From Aphelocoma coerulescens (lineage: Eukaryota > Chordata > Aves > Passeriformes > Corvidae), in assembly GCF_041296385.1 (NCBI RefSeq), contig NC_091013.1, positions 30,947,001-31,011,000 of the forward strand: a stretch of 64,000 bases of DNA, in the 5' to 3' direction. The notes under the pieces were generated by a model. The model made no database searches and was not told the origin of the DNA. It was given only the letters and a program-made list of their open reading frames with translations. Below, piece by piece: positions 45,817 to 59,263 of the stretch. Position numbers and translations under genes: made by a program. How positions within the stretch are numbered: position 1 is the first letter of the stretch; each line of letters starts with the position of its first letter.

Positions 45817-48800
45817 TCACCCTGAGGATATAAACTCAGACAAATGTGATAGTTTCTCAATACCCAAGGGCTCTTTTGGTAAACCTAGACTAAATATTCC
45901 TATTTAGTAATGACATGAAGAATCAAGGAATTTTGCAGTGAAAGGTACACACTGCCTATACTGTATGAACAACCTAAACAGCTTCAACAGCTTCAAATTT
46001 GTGTCTAATTCAGCCTTTACCCAAAGGATTGGAGCCTAAATGGATTAAGCATTGAAGCATTTCAGCCTGGGGCACTGGGAGTGTATCTCTGAAGGCAGAT
46101 AGGATACTATGACATGGGAAAGACCAGGTGATCTGCAGAGTTGCTTTTTTTTTTTTTTTAAAAAAAAGAAATTATTATTGTCATTATTATTACTATTATT
46201 ATTCAGTGTGTGCAAAAATAAATGAAGTATTGCCTGCTAGGGAAAACAGTGTAACAGGTGATTCCATCCTTGGACTGCATGGCTCTCAGGTGTTTGGGGC
46301 TGGTTTATAGGTCCTCCAAAGGTAAGAATTGCTCACAAGCCTCCACCACCTCCAAAGAAAGAGGGCCAGGGATTGTTGTTATTTTCACTCACTCTTTTCC
46401 ATTTAACAAGCAGTGAAGAGACATGATCACCATCCCAGAGTGGCTGATGAGCAACAGGCAGCTGTAAATATAAACAAGTCTTTACATCTTGGCTGTTGGG
46501 TTGGGATCAGTGTGGGCAAAGTAATATCCTTGCTGCTTTTTCTCTCTTCTCCCTGGAAGGTGCATATTTATGCAATGGGAGTAGTGGAGAATACTTTGCA
46601 TTTCTCATGTATTCTTTTCTCAGGTCGCTGTAATGTTGCTCATTATTTCTTCTCACTTCACTGGAATTCTCCAGGTGGCAGAAATGTAATGACAAATGTA
46701 CTCTTGTGAGGGTATTAGATAAGGAAAAAAAATTGTTTTCAGAAGGATCTCTTAGATGGGATCCTGAAACCATGTTTGCATAGCTTTTAATGTTTTTGCC
46801 ATATTGTTTATCCTTAGTGAAGTGTAAAACTGAAGCTCATCAGTGTTGCCTAGGAATCAGTATGAGGCAGCTAAGACAAATTGTTAGTATGCACTTTTTT
46901 CTCTTGCAGCACTTGTGTGTATTTGTGTATGGAAAAGTACAGTGAACTTTTCAGAACTGTACAATTATTTAACTGTACTGACACCATGTTTTTCTTTGGA
47001 AAGAAGGAAGTATGTTTCAAACTTACATAAAGACTGTCACCCATGCCCCTTTTACTATAACCCATTGTTCATGCTGTTGTGCTGACAAAATCATTGTATT
47101 TTAAAAGTTAATGTAAAATATAAGAAAAATTATGTATGTCTCTGCATTTCTCTCTCTCTTCTCTTTACCTTAGCAAGATACTATTTAACATGTCTCATAT
47201 CCAAAGTATTTTTAGAAACATAAGCAAGACCATTAACTTAAAACTGCTGTTACAATTTGTGGTTGATTCATTTCCTTGGCTAAACTCAGGTATGAAATCG
47301 GTGTTGCAGCTAGAATTACAACTGAACACAGAAATGCATAGCTAAGCCCTATTAAGTTCCCATAAGAATAAAATAAATCTGAAATAAATAAATATTGTAA
47401 TATTGTTTGAATTTTATGTTCATTTTATTGAATCTCTTCTTGCACAAATGCAGAACTCTGCTTTGGTCTGGTTTTAGTTTTCAGTGTACTGGTTTACTTG
47501 GATCAAATACTGATGAAAATCTCTGGGCTAACAATCCCAGACTCACAAAGATCATATTCTGGGCCCTCTAACAGCAGTGGAAATTTTGTCATTTAGCCTC
47601 ACAGAATCCAAATTTGTGTAGCTTTTCAAAACAGCACCCATTAAATAACTATGCTGTCTTTCCACATGGTATCTTGCTTCCTTTTCATGCATCTTCCTCT
47701 CTATTAATTGGTCTCAAAATGATGAACCTGCTTCAGAAACCCTACATGACTAAGGGCCTTGGTTACCCCCTCTCAGCCAGAGTTCTGTACCCTGCTGATT
47801 CATGGAAACATGTTTGCTATGACAGGGAGACTAGCCCACAGATTTTTGCATTGACTCCTTAAATTAATTTTCAGCAAAGTTGAAAGTTTAAATGGTGACC
47901 AAGGTGGGAAAGTGTTTGTGGCTCCTCAAGCCCCTTTTGAACATACCAGAGTTCACACACAGTTTCAGCTTGCATGCTCAGGCTTGTCCCTGCAGCAGTG
48001 TGTCCTTCTGGGAGCATCCTGGCGAGCATGGCAGGGATGGTGCTGGCTGTTAGGTCAGCTGCAGCTGCAAGTCACACTGAGGGATGTTTACACCAGCCAC
48101 CTTTGGGTGTTGAAAGTGCACCTGCTTGAGACAGGTGCTCCTTTAGACTCTCTGCATGCCCAAAGACAGGAGTTGCACCTATGGTAAAAAGTTTTGTGGA
48201 CCCACAAATAAGGGCCTACAGGGTAAAACAGTCAGTACTGAGGCTCACTTCTCCAAATGTAACAATTTTATCTCAAATTAGCCCTGGTCAGTCCTGCATG
48301 CCAAGCATGCATGCTCTTGTGGCTGTACCACTATGAGTGCCCTCCTGGAGTGCCTCTCCTTGTTTGGTTTCATCTGCAAGCTAAGTGTTGCTCTGCCATG
48401 AAAACCAGTGTTTTAAAAGGGGACAATTGGGATAATCCCTCCTGAAGTGCACTCCTGATCTGAACTGATATACCAATGTAGTTCATCCAGAGGCTCTGCC
48501 AAAAAATGACTCACAACCTCTTCTCTGAGCTGCTCTCTGGAAGTGCACTCGCTAAAGAGGAACACAAGAGAAACTGTGCCTAAATGTCACTGGCCCAAGC
48601 TGGCATGAGCTGTCCTTCATCTTTTCCCTTCCTTCCCTGCCCTGGCATCCCCCACATCCCTTAGATCATTCTTTCATTTAAGCTTTTTGTAAATGAAGAA
48701 ACAGTTTTAGTCATTGTTTTGAAAGGCTTCTCCTGTCATCCATAGTCTATATTTTGTGGTACGTATATCTGGTATCCAGCTTTTCCAAGTTACAGCAATA

Positions 48801-50493
48801 TATTGTAATTAGGATGTATGGTAAATGTTTGGGAATTAAGTTACATAAAACTCACTTTTAGCTCTTGATTTTTCTGGCAAAGTTATGATGAGAAATGAAA
48901 GTTTCCATTTCCCAATTTAGAAAAAAAGGATGATCAAGTAAGAGCTCAGAAAAAGTGTCTGAATTATTTCTTTTTTTTTCCTATGGAAAATTGGAGAAGG
49001 AGTTGGCTATTTGGGACACAAATACCAATTCATTGTGTACTGTCCTCATTTTCCCCATGCAAAGTGCAGTTGGGAAGTAAAGCTCTGGTGGGTTCACATG
49101 CTAATTTTTCTCATTGCCTCTTTAACTTGCACAGATTTTTCAAATATTGACTAGGCTTTGAACTTGACCTACTTAAGGCACTGGATATGGTTTTCACTTA
49201 AACAAATGCCCCTTCAGATCATGTCAGTATTATAAAGGGGCCTTGCAGCTGTGAACATTGAGAATATCAGCATCTTAATACTCCTTTATACTACTAGACA
49301 TACTGTGAGGGAAGTCAGCTGTCCTTCTCTGCTTCTCATGGCTTTCGTGGCTTTCAGTGCTGTTCCTCAGGACTAGTTTATGCTAATTAGTATGAAATTG
49401 AATTTATTCTCAAGTCTGGACCTGCTGATCACCTCTAAGTTGAATCCCTCAGATCAGCCTTCATCTTGAGCTGTGCCTGAAGTGGGTAACTCTTTCTTGA
49501 GGCAGGGTCAGAGGCTGAGGAGGCCCCAACTCCCCTCTGTGTCCTCTCCTCGCCTGCAGCAGCAAACTCACAACTCATCTTCCTTCTGCAGCTCATCTCT
49601 CCTCTCTGCTGCCTGGCATTTGGCCTGCTTTATTTACTCTTCATTGTTCAGGGAGGCATTTCGTGCTTTTCATGCAATCTCCCCAGGTTTCTGATTATGC
49701 TCCATGGGCAAAGAAGCAAAATACAATTCAAAGTCAGCCTGGTGAGAAAATTCAAAGGCATCTGCTGACAGAAAGAAAGAAAAATGATACAGTGTTGTGG
49801 CTTGCATGGATTTTTGAAATAGAGACTTGCATACATTTTTTATATATAAAATCCTTTTCCTTCTATACAGTTTCACAAGGAATGTTCTTGCTGTCAAGAA
49901 TATTCTCAGTTTACCTGAGAAGAACAAAATAAATGACCTTTACAATCTAACAGTTTCAGTCACCCAAAAAGAAAAAAGCATATCTTTTCTACTCCTGCAA
50001 AATCAAAGTACTTCAGTCTAAAAAGCAAATAGAATTTTAATAGCAATAATAATAAAAGTTATATTTTACCTTCTTTGTCTAACCAAGATTTCTGCAATAA
50101 AAATAAACATAATCTAGGAAGCTGGAATACAAATGGGGCAGGGTGGGGTGAGAAGAGGCAGAGCTTTATTTTCTGTGAGTGGAGGGGTGGCTTGTGGGCT
50201 GGGTGATTGCAAAGGGATGGAAACCCAGAGAGCCAAGGAGGGCTGGAGAAGCGGGAGCTGTGCATCGGCCCCACTGCAGAGGAAGGAGGGATGTGGCTGT
50301 CATACAGCTCTGGCTCTCAGCTGGAGGGTGGTGAGGGGAAAAGTAGGGCTGCAGAAGAGCAGGTGGACAAATTCAGGTGGGGACTGCGCCATGCCGATGG
50401 GTGACTGGCCTGCAAAAGATAGAGCAGCTCAGCAGGTGAGGGTGGAGCTTGGTATCCCTATCTTCTGTGGCTCCCTAATGCTTCTCCCAGCTG
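45817..50493. other. Unannotated non-coding stretch
   Basis: No gene recognised. It contains a T15/A8 tract next to an ATT microsatellite (46145-46204). The longest frames (98 codons at 46413-46709, 91 codons at 47912-48187) have no recognisable domain. Confidence 0.45.
46145..46204. repeat. T15-A8 tract and (ATT)n microsatellite
   Basis: A run of about 15 T is followed directly by 8 A, then a slightly interrupted ATT array from 46170. The T-then-A junction is self-complementary and could fold into a short hairpin. Confidence 0.85.
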
Positions 50494-50730
50494 CTCAGCC
50501 CCGGCCCTCGCTCCCTGCAGGTGCCTGCCCCCCGAAAGGCTGCCGAGTCTCAGGGGTGCCCTGCAGGGCAGCTTCCCGCAGTGCCGTGCCAGCGGGTGTC
50601 CCGGTGCTGGCAGGGAGCGATGGATGCCCGCGTGCCCCTGGGGCTGTCACAGCACGGCCACCGGCCCCACGCCGCCACCGCTGCCTTGTGCCGAGAGCCT
50701 GCAACCAGCAGCCGAGTGTTGCTTACGTCT
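50494..50730. promoter_or_regulatory. CpG-rich patch
   Basis: About 235 bp with close to 19 CpG by eye and high GC, within CpG-poor DNA. It opens with a 'ctccctgcag' acceptor-like sequence, and a donor-like CAG followed by GTGAGG lies about 60 bp upstream (near 50434). A 205-codon frame (50133-50750) spans it, but its composition is that of stop-poor GC-rich DNA, with no domain. It could be a small CpG island promoter, an exon or an old GC-rich repeat; I cannot separate these. Confidence 0.35.
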
Positions 50731-53700
50731 TAAACTTATGTGTACTTTAACCAGATTCTTTTATTCAGCCTGATGAAAAATATTCTGTTTGATGTTTGCA
50801 CAGACAGCATCTTAAGGCGTTACTTCGACTTCTTCTCTAGAGCTGCCCTTTCCGAAGTCATTATTACTCATTAGGTATATTGTGCAGAAAGCAAAGTAGG
50901 TCACGGATGAAAAGCCCCATCTTAGCGAGAGGCACCGGTATTGCACAAAGCTATTTTCAACTTTCATGAGATAAAAAATGTTTTCTGTAGGATGAAAGCT
51001 GTCGCTGCCAACTTACAATTGAATGCCAAGTATGTAAAAACTTTCATTTTGGATTCCCAGGCTTTCATATGTTAAATGCATTGTTTTAGAAATTCATGTC
51101 AAAGATAATTCCCCGCTGTATAACCCTCACTGACTTACACATACCAGCCGGGTATGTGCTGAGGGCAGGTACCCAGCTGGTGTGAATCATTGTCAGCTCC
51201 ACCAAGACGGGGCCATTTCAACCCATGAGGATCTGTCCTCAAGAGCCCCCAAAGGCTCTCACCACCCCAAAGAGGAGGTGATCTGGGGGGGTACGTGGGG
51301 GCAGGATGGCAACCTGGAGCTTGGGCACTGGAAAAATCCCTCACAGCTCTGCCTACCTGTGCATGGCACTGAAAGAGTGAGTTGGCACCTGCAGTCTGGG
51401 ATGACCTCTAAAGCCGAGATGACAACTTCAATTGCAGCACCTAAGTGCACATCATTCTGCCGTCATTATTGCTTTGCACTGTGACCCATTAGTTAAAACA
51501 AAGACTTAATTTTTGTTTGACTGCTTCTCCAACTTTTATTTTTTTTCTGTTACTTGAAGATGTCAAATGAATACAAAGTCAGGCTTTCAAGAATGATCCT
51601 TAATCTCTTTAAATTGCTGCGTGTCTCTCTCTGGCTCTCGATTTAACAAAAAATCCAGCAAATTCTTTGTTTTATCCAATTTCTATTAGAACTTAAACTC
51701 TGGATTTAAGTAGGAATTAGACCGCACTCATAGTATGTCCCTTCATCAACAGAGTATATCTGAAGTACTTTCAACTGCTAGAGAGATAATAAATAAAATT
51801 ATACTTTCAAGTTATTACTGCATAGAATAAGTTGATATATATGGCAACAGAAATGTCGCTCAATATGTTTTTTTTTGGTGTAATCAGCTTGCTCTACTGA
51901 TTTGAAGCTATTGGTATTTTCATTAAAAATCTGTATATTACAGATGAAATTAAATCCTATTTTTCTCTTTAAATCAATAATTGCTTAAAACTAAAATGTA
52001 AAATATGACAACATAAGGGGAAATCTAAATTTCTTATCATATATTAGAATAATATAAATTACAATAAAAGTAACAAACTATATGATTGCAGCCATGGTTT
52101 TAAAAAAAGACGCCTGTCAACTAGGGAAAGTTATTCAGTAGGAATACTGAATTCACTTGGAAATAGGGTTTGCTACAGTCACAAATTTTTTTTAATCAGA
52201 GGTAACTTCTACTGTAAGTAAAAATGGAACATTTTCTGCTTTACATTTTTTTCAAGTAGCTCTGGTCAAGGACTAGGTAATTTAAATTAAAAGCCAGGTA
52301 CACACTTAAAAAACCAGACACACTCCTAGTGAGTAAAAACTAATGTGAAAGGATAAAAATTACTACTTCTAAGATAATCAAAAGGCAGGTGGCCATAAAT
52401 AATCAATTTAATTAGACAAACAGAAATGTTGCCTCCTCTATTTATTAAAGAGGGTATTTAGTTGCTTAAAATGCTATCGCATGTTCACTTTGTGGCACAC
52501 ATACAGTGCATCTAAGTTAGCTTTGCTGAGATTATTCAAACAATAATAAAGCTTTGATTTCACATATTTAAATTAATTCCATTTTCATTTAAATTGTAAG
52601 TAAGAAGGCATCATCATCTAATAAATAAGAGATGCTTTGTTTGGCATTTCAAAATTAAGTAACTCACAAATTAAGGATCTGAATAAATGTTTGTAAACCA
52701 TAACTGCACAAATAATTTGATGTGGATTTGCTCACCTTCTAGTGTTGCAAAAAAAAAAAAACCTCATCAGTTATTGATTACAGGCTTTTGTGTAGGGAAA
52801 TATTCTTGAGTATAAAGTTAAAACAAGCAGCAAGAAAGGATTAGCCATTTTCTGTTAATGACTGAAATCATAATTAGAAACAATTGGATTCAAACCAGTG
52901 TCTACGACATGTAGGTATCCACTCGTTTATTATACACCTCTTTCAAGACATGCAAAAGCAATTACCTGCTGTGAAATCCAGCATTGAGGACTAGGCATGG
53001 AACCAGGAGGCTTGGCCTCCCTTCCTTCTCCTGCTGTAGACCTGCTCTCTGTGCCAGGTGAATTAGTTAATCCTTCAAAGGATCACAACCTGTCCTGGCC
53101 AGGACAAGACTTTCAGGTCTGGGATCTCAATAGGCACCCAGAACCACCCTGACACTGAGCAGAGATGTGCTGCACTGCTTTAGTGTGTACAGTGACCTGC
53201 TGTTGCTGCAGGCACCATTTGGTTGATTATCTTACTTGTCATTTCAGAAGAGTTTAAGCTAAACCCGATGTGTCTGTCTTGGTGTGGGTTTTTTTATTAT
53301 GCCATACCCACATTTAGGTTTCCAAGTTGCCCAGAAAAGATATAATGCCAGCCAAAAGGAGAGTTGAACAAGTGCAAGAAACTGGTTGTATGGAAGATAA
53401 GAAATCTTAACTCCAAATTTCTGTGCTTGCTTATATGTATTTTTTAATGCCTCCAACTACCAAAGGACTTTTGCTAGTCACATGTTCCTGGGAACTAATG
53501 TATCATGAAGGATTTCCAAGCTGCATCAGATTTCTTAACCACTGACTCTGAATTTCCTGAAATGGGCTTTTCAAGGGGGGGGGAAACACAAAACTCTGAT
53601 GCCAGAAGAAAGGTAAGAGAGATGGAAAAACTTGGTGCCAAAATAAAATAGTACAAAGCAGGAAATTCTGATTAAGTTAACAATGTGAAAAAAATCCCAA

Positions 53701-56700
53701 ACAAAAAACAAACCAAAAATACCCAAGTGCTTGATTCCTTGACCAGAAGAGAAAAATGAGTAAAACCCCCAGATTTTTTTGAGAAAAAATGCCTTGGGTC
53801 TATACAAAGAAAGGTAAACTAAGTAAAAACAAACAGATTCAGAAAGCCTGAAGGCAAAGGCTGCCATTGTCAGGTCTCCTTTGGGGTGGCTAGGGGAGGC
53901 AAAAGGGACTAACAAGCAGCAGACAGGGATGCAGGGATACAGAAGGTTTACCTGCAGGGCACTGAGGAGCTCAGGATGGCATCCTTGCCACATGCCCAAG
54001 GGACCAGGACTCGTTTTCGCTCCCCACCACATGCTCCTCACCATGTATAAGGGGGAAGTCACAAAGCAGCTAACAGTGCAAGGCTGCAAGTGGAAATTCC
54101 CAACCTTGCATCTATCATGTCTTCTTGGAAGATGAAATGTCAAAAACATTCCAGGCTTTTAGAAGGACATAGAAAAATGAAAAACATTTTAAGTGGTAAG
54201 TGACTTGGTCAGTAATAGAAATAAGACTATAAGAGTTTCTGAAAATTATTTGCACTAGACTCAGGCACACAGAAATTGTAATTTATGTTGCTCTTTGAGT
54301 GTGAAAACTCCACATCTATGTAATGTGATTTGTGAAGTCCACACAATATGAGAGGATGAAGGTATATCAGTCTCTGAGATGTCCTCAGATCTGCATTTTG
54401 GCTTGCAGTGCTTGACATACAATACCTGTTTAGAGAAAATGATATGCATGGAGTGTATCGAATGGACGACTGTGCTAAACCTCGTCCTTTTCAGCAGGTC
54501 AGGGTTTATTTCCTGTCAGGTTTGCATTAATGACCCACTGACCTACTTTTCTGATCCACCTGGCAGAACTCTGCATCCCTGAAATCTGAGACTTTGTCTG
54601 CTTCAAAGATTTGTTTTGGTTAGGTTTTGTGACAGAAACCATTAGGAGAGTGACACTGCAGATAAAAATGAAATGTGCTCTGCTCTTTGGTATCGCAAGT
54701 GTATTTTTATTTAATTGTGTAAGTGTTATCCATCATGATAGAATTGTCTGCTCCTTTTTTTTTTTTTTAAATGGTTCTGTGTTTTATAAGGTTTTCTTCT
54801 CCCTCCCTCATATTACAAAGAAAAATGGGCTGTGTACATTTATCCAGTGATTTCTAACCAGTGCTGCTTCTTTGCCTGCTGTAGAGCAAGAGTAAGTGAA
54901 AAGGCAAGCATAATGGATCAGTGAGGAAAAGGCATCTTCTGCCTGTCTTAAATCATCTACTTTACAGAGAATCTTAAATTGCTAGAAATAAAAAAAACCC
55001 CTCCTTGGCAGCTCAACAACTGCATATAAAACAAATCATATTTTTCAGTGAATCGTAAATGTCACCATCTCAGATAACATTTATGCTTTCATAGAAATAG
55101 GAACTTAATTTTCCCCATTTATATTATTAACTTACTTTGGTGAATCAGATCACCTACATTAAAACAGAAGCAGCCGGTGACTCAGAACAATGATACGTTT
55201 AGAGATCAAGCACAGCATTTGCAAGTACGAAGCTGCACGCAGATGGAACTGCTTCTTTGAACCACCAGATAAAGATTGATCTGTTAAAATCTTGCTAAAA
55301 ACGGGCACCAAATGCTTGTTGTCAGAAGTGACTGACAGTCCTTGTCCGAAGCTGAAATGAAGTTGGGTTTGCCTATTCATTCAGTGGGTGCACAGTGACA
55401 GCGCAGGAGAGAGGGAGGGCTGCGATGGGCTGTGATGTGACAAGCAGATTGCCATTGCTTTGCTGTCCTTTTATAAATTCTCCAGGCTAAAAAAAATACC
55501 CAACAAACCAAAAAAACCCCAACCAAACACCTCTGTTATTGCAATACATCGTTTAACATTTCAACCTTTCTGGTTTGCTCCCTCTCCCTCTGGCTTGGTA
55601 CTTGTATGGTCCCTCAACACCCTACTATGCAAACCTGTCATGACCAGACAGAAAGCCAACCTTGTACATTATAAAATTCTTTATTCCGGCTTGTCAGAAG
55701 GGGAATTAAGAAGGAGTAGAAGGAAATACTATGAAATACCAAGGCTGCACAGAAAAATGCAGATTCAGTCCAGTGCCATGACCACAACCCTCCCATCTCC
55801 TCCATGCATGTGCACTTTATTTGTTTAAGAGCTGGGAAACAGTGACTAGAATATGCCCATAACACTTTGTAAGCAGGAGCAGCCTTGCTTTGCCTGTGCC
55901 CTAGAGCAGAAAGATGTGCAGTGTTGTGAATCAAAACAAAAGTGGCCATAGTCAGCCTGGCACCAAGTATGAACCCTTCAGCTTGCTGTGTCTCAGGGTG
56001 CATTGAACTAAGCACTGAACTCATGCACCTCCAAGGATGCTCAGAGCCCTCTCAGGACTTGCTTGCTTTCTCCTACAGACATATCCCTTGTGGGGCAAAG
56101 ACTGGCCTCACAATACTCAGTTAACTCATTTCCCATATGACAAACTCAAAAAATTAACATTCAAAACACTGAAAAAAGTAGGTATCTACCTCAGTCCTGG
56201 CAAGTAAGGGGCTGATAGTTGCATGTAGAATGGGCATTACTTGATTGTAATTTAATTTTTGCTTGACTCATCTCCACTTTAGAATAAAGAGATGCTGCTG
56301 GTGACACTGCCAATCTTTTTCATGCAGTTATATATTTACTTTAAAGCAAAGGAGCTCAGAGACTGACACAAATGCTTTGAAAATATGAGCTGCAAGTCTA
56401 ACTCACACAAAAATATATGTGTGAATGATGATAGCAAATCCTGCATGCCAGCAGAAGACTGGGTGATGGTAGTATTTCATAATTATACCTAAGTGAAAGG
56501 TTCTCGGCTAGTTTAGGGTTGTGGCATCTAATCTGCATTTTCATGAATTAGTGGTTTTCATCATGTGACGAGAACATCTTGATATATTAATGAAAGCAAT
56601 GTAAAGCATATATCACTGTCAGATTCCAAGCCGGAAAAAAGTGATTATATTTTCTCATCGTGTATATTCCAACCATTCCAGCTACATGCATATTCCATTT

Positions 56701-57536
56701 CATCCTAGCATCCCTTACTCATGAAAGCAAAATGAATCACAGGGTAGACCGTACAGCTATTTGATTCGGTCCCTGCAGATTGCATTGATTTTTGTAACAC
56801 AATAAACATTCTTTTCACCAGTATGTTTTGCTCAAAAGATGTTTATATTGCACTTATTCGACTTCAGAGCTGTTGAGTTCAGAGCTATCTTTTAAGGCAA
56901 GTCTGTAGGGGTTTATTTTTATGTTTCTGATTTTAAAGGCTGTCTTGACATGTGGCTGATTTAAGTCTCTTCTTAGGATGCTAATTTTGAATAAAACTAT
57001 TTTACAGGTGTCCCTGAATTCAACCATGGGTCTTCCAGAAACCCCTAAGGTCCCAGAGTGCCCACTAGTGACTTCAGAAACATGGAGACACAAATGATGG
57101 CCCTATTTATTTATTTAACTGTGGAGCGTTAGCATCTGTGACCCAAGGAGCAGTCATCAAGAAGAGATATGGAATTGTTGAATGCTTGTGAGCTGACCCA
57201 GTTTGAGTATTTATCTGTATTCGAGTGTCCTATGGCTTAAAAAAAATGCAGTCTAATACAAATTTCAGGCATCTGAGATTCTTTTCACAATTTCTGTTTG
57301 TTCCATCAATTTCAGTCTTCATTGCTTGCCTTTGTGATCTTTGGGGTCAGTAATGGCTTATTTTTCAAACTAAGCCTGCGTTGAGCTAAATCCTCAAATA
57401 AACACCTACATACACACATTCGTAGCTGTGCCTTCATAAAAACCAGAAAAATAGGAAATTCAAAGTTTGCACTTGATTTAATGTTCTTTGAGTCACAGAA
57501 GATGATATTTGTAAAGAAATAAACATTTCCTTTCCA
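50731..57536. other. Unannotated AT-rich non-coding stretch
   Basis: Almost 7 kb without a recognisable repeat or gene. The 51500-52950 part is especially AT-rich, with ATTA/TAAT-type words of the kind homeodomain proteins bind, though AT-rich DNA produces these by chance. A cluster of three ATTCCA words lies at 56666-56697. A 192-codon minus frame (53571-54149) is rich in F, L and S codons from T-rich sequence and has no domain. Confidence 0.4.
56666..56697 (+). promoter_or_regulatory. Cluster of three ATTCCA words
   Basis: ATTCCA occurs at 56666-56671, 56675-56680 and 56692-56697. The middle one is preceded by C, giving CATTCCA, the core recognised by TEAD factors. A tight cluster is compatible with an enhancer element, but the word is short and there is no supporting evidence in this window. 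Confidence 0.15.
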
Positions 57537-57613
57537 AATGGGAGCTCCATCCCGCACTCCTCTGAGGGGCTCAGTGCCCTCCTTTCACAGCCCTCGAGTG
57601 GAAATGGGAGCAC
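57537..57613 (-). repeat. 3' extension shared with the CR1 at 20.2 kb
   Basis: This is the reverse complement of 20218-20294, with only a few differences over 77 bp. It is placed directly outside the 3' terminus of the antisense CR1 that starts at 57614. The bounding 8-mer (AATGGGAG on the plus strand) is at 57537-57544 and 57603-57610. Beyond 57537 the sequence no longer matches the other locus. Confidence 0.8.
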
Positions 57614-58650
57614 TCACAGAATCACAGAACATCCTGAGTTGGAAGGGAGCCACAAGGATCATTGATGTCCAACTCCTGGTCCTGCACAGCACCATCCCCA
57701 AGAGTCACACTGTGTGCCTGAGAGCATTGTCCAAATGTTTTTTAACTCTGTCAGGCTTGGTGCTGTGACCACTTCCCTGGGGAGCCTCTTCCAGTGACCA
57801 CACTCTGGGTGAAAAACCTTTTTCTAATTGTCAGCCCGAATCTCCTCGGACACAACTTCAAGCCATTCCTTTGAGTCCTGTCACTGGTCATCACAGAGAA
57901 GAGATCAGTGTCTACACTTCCTCTTCTCCCTTCCACCACTGAGGATGTTAATGAGGTCTCCCCTCAGTCTCCTCCAGGATGAACAAACAAACTGACCTCA
58001 GTCACTGCTCATGTGGCTTCCCCTCAAGGCCCTTCACCATTTCCATAGCCCTCCTTTGGACACTCTCTAATAGCCTTATATCCTTCTTGTGTTCTGGCAC
58101 CCAAAAGTGCCCCCAGCACTCGAGGTGAGGCTGCCCCAGTGCAGAGCAGAGGGGACAATCCCCTCCCTTGCCCAGCTGGCGATGCTGTGCCTGATGCACC
58201 CCAGGACACGGGTGGCCCTCCTGGCTGCCAGGGCACTGCTGACTTGCGTTCAACTGGCCATTGACCAGGACCCCCAGATCCCTTTCCATGTGGCTGCTCT
58301 CCATCCTCTTGTCTCCCAGTCTGGCTGTAAATCCAGGGTTGCAGGATCTTGCACCTCTCATTGTTAAATTTCAGGTGCTTGGTGATTGCCCAGCCCTCTA
58401 ATTTGTCGAGGTCTCTCTGCATATTGTCTCTGCCCTGGAGGGAGTGGATGGCTCCTCCCAGCTTAGTATCATAGGCATACTTGCTTAGTAACCCTTTGAA
58501 TTCTTCATCCAAGTAATTTATGAAGATGTTGAAGAGAACTGGGCCTAAGATGGAACCCATTTGACTGGTCACCAGCCTGATGTAACCCCTAGTACAACCC
58601 TTTGCACCTGATCCATGAGCCGGTATGTCACAGCCTGGCTTGGCATTTTG
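57614..58650 (-). mobile_element. CR1 LINE fragment with RT remnant (copy B)
   Basis: About 1 kb of CR1, antisense, 3' end at left ('tcacagaatcacagaacatc', 57614-57633). The minus-strand frame 58659-58024 reads LFNIFINYLD and then YAYD (58479-58468) where the family has a catalytic (F/Y)ADD box, followed by TKLGG, so the first catalytic aspartate is changed. The following 'ERDLGVLV' segment sits in a frame moved by +1 (58361-58002), the same phase change as in the copy at 19.2-20.3 kb. It is inactive. It keeps about 35 bp that copy A has lost near 19915, and has its own additional indels. Confidence 0.93.
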
Positions 58651-59099
58651 CAAAAGCAAGCCCCTGGGCCTCTCTTCTCCGTGCCTTTTCTTTCACATCT
58701 TCAGCCAAAGAGCTATCTATAATTTTTGTCACTTTCATTTCCAGTATGTCACTATGGATTATGAAATGTAAGCCACCGTCCGCCCATTTAATGGAGCACA
58801 TCACTGCGGATAATCTCCCTGGAATGTTAATCAGTTTACTGTTACCTGGTTACTGCTGGTACATGCACAAAATGGAGAGGAGATGGCTCTGGCAGGCTGT
58901 AGCTTTAATATATGGTGGTGAGTATCTATCAGACTCCCCTTATTTTAATAGCTGTGCTCAGAACAACACAGAGGTGTGATGTATTCATCTGCATGCATGG
59001 GAATACGTCTATCTGTATTTAGAACATCATGGTGACAAGAATCATACCCACCAACCAGGTTTAAATGGAAATTGCCTATCACATCCTTTTTTCTTCCAG

Positions 59100-59263
59100 A
59101 GAAGCAGCTTGTGGTCTTTCCAGGAGACGGAAGAGCAGACTGTCTGAAGGGCAGGAGAGGGCATCATGCCAGCTGGGAGGAAGATCAACCTGGGTCACAC
59201 ACCTCCATTCCTAGCATGGGATGCAACTCCACCAGTCTGAAGGAGCTCATGGCAAACAACTCG
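59100..59263 (+). other. Exon-like segment with MGC-start frame
   Basis: A long pyrimidine tract and CAG ('cctttttttcttccag'-like, ending 59099) precede 164 bp that ends at a near-ideal donor (TCG followed by GTAAGCA). The segment is open throughout in one frame. An ATG at 59216 starts a frame reading MGCNSTSLKELMANNS up to the donor, ending on a codon boundary. Gly2, Cys3 and a Thr at position 6 fit the N-myristoylation/palmitoylation consensus. I do not recognise the peptide in any known protein. It may equally be an exon of a non-coding transcript or a chance match. Confidence 0.22.

Noticed and set aside
50133..50750. 205-codon plus-strand open frame
   Set aside because: It spans a GC-rich, CpG-rich patch. 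The translation has no domain, and the frame is explained by composition.
53571..54149. 192-codon minus-strand open frame with hydrophobic segments
   Set aside because: The hydrophobic residues come from T-rich sequence opposite A-rich low-complexity DNA (53693-53730). No recognisable membrane protein family.
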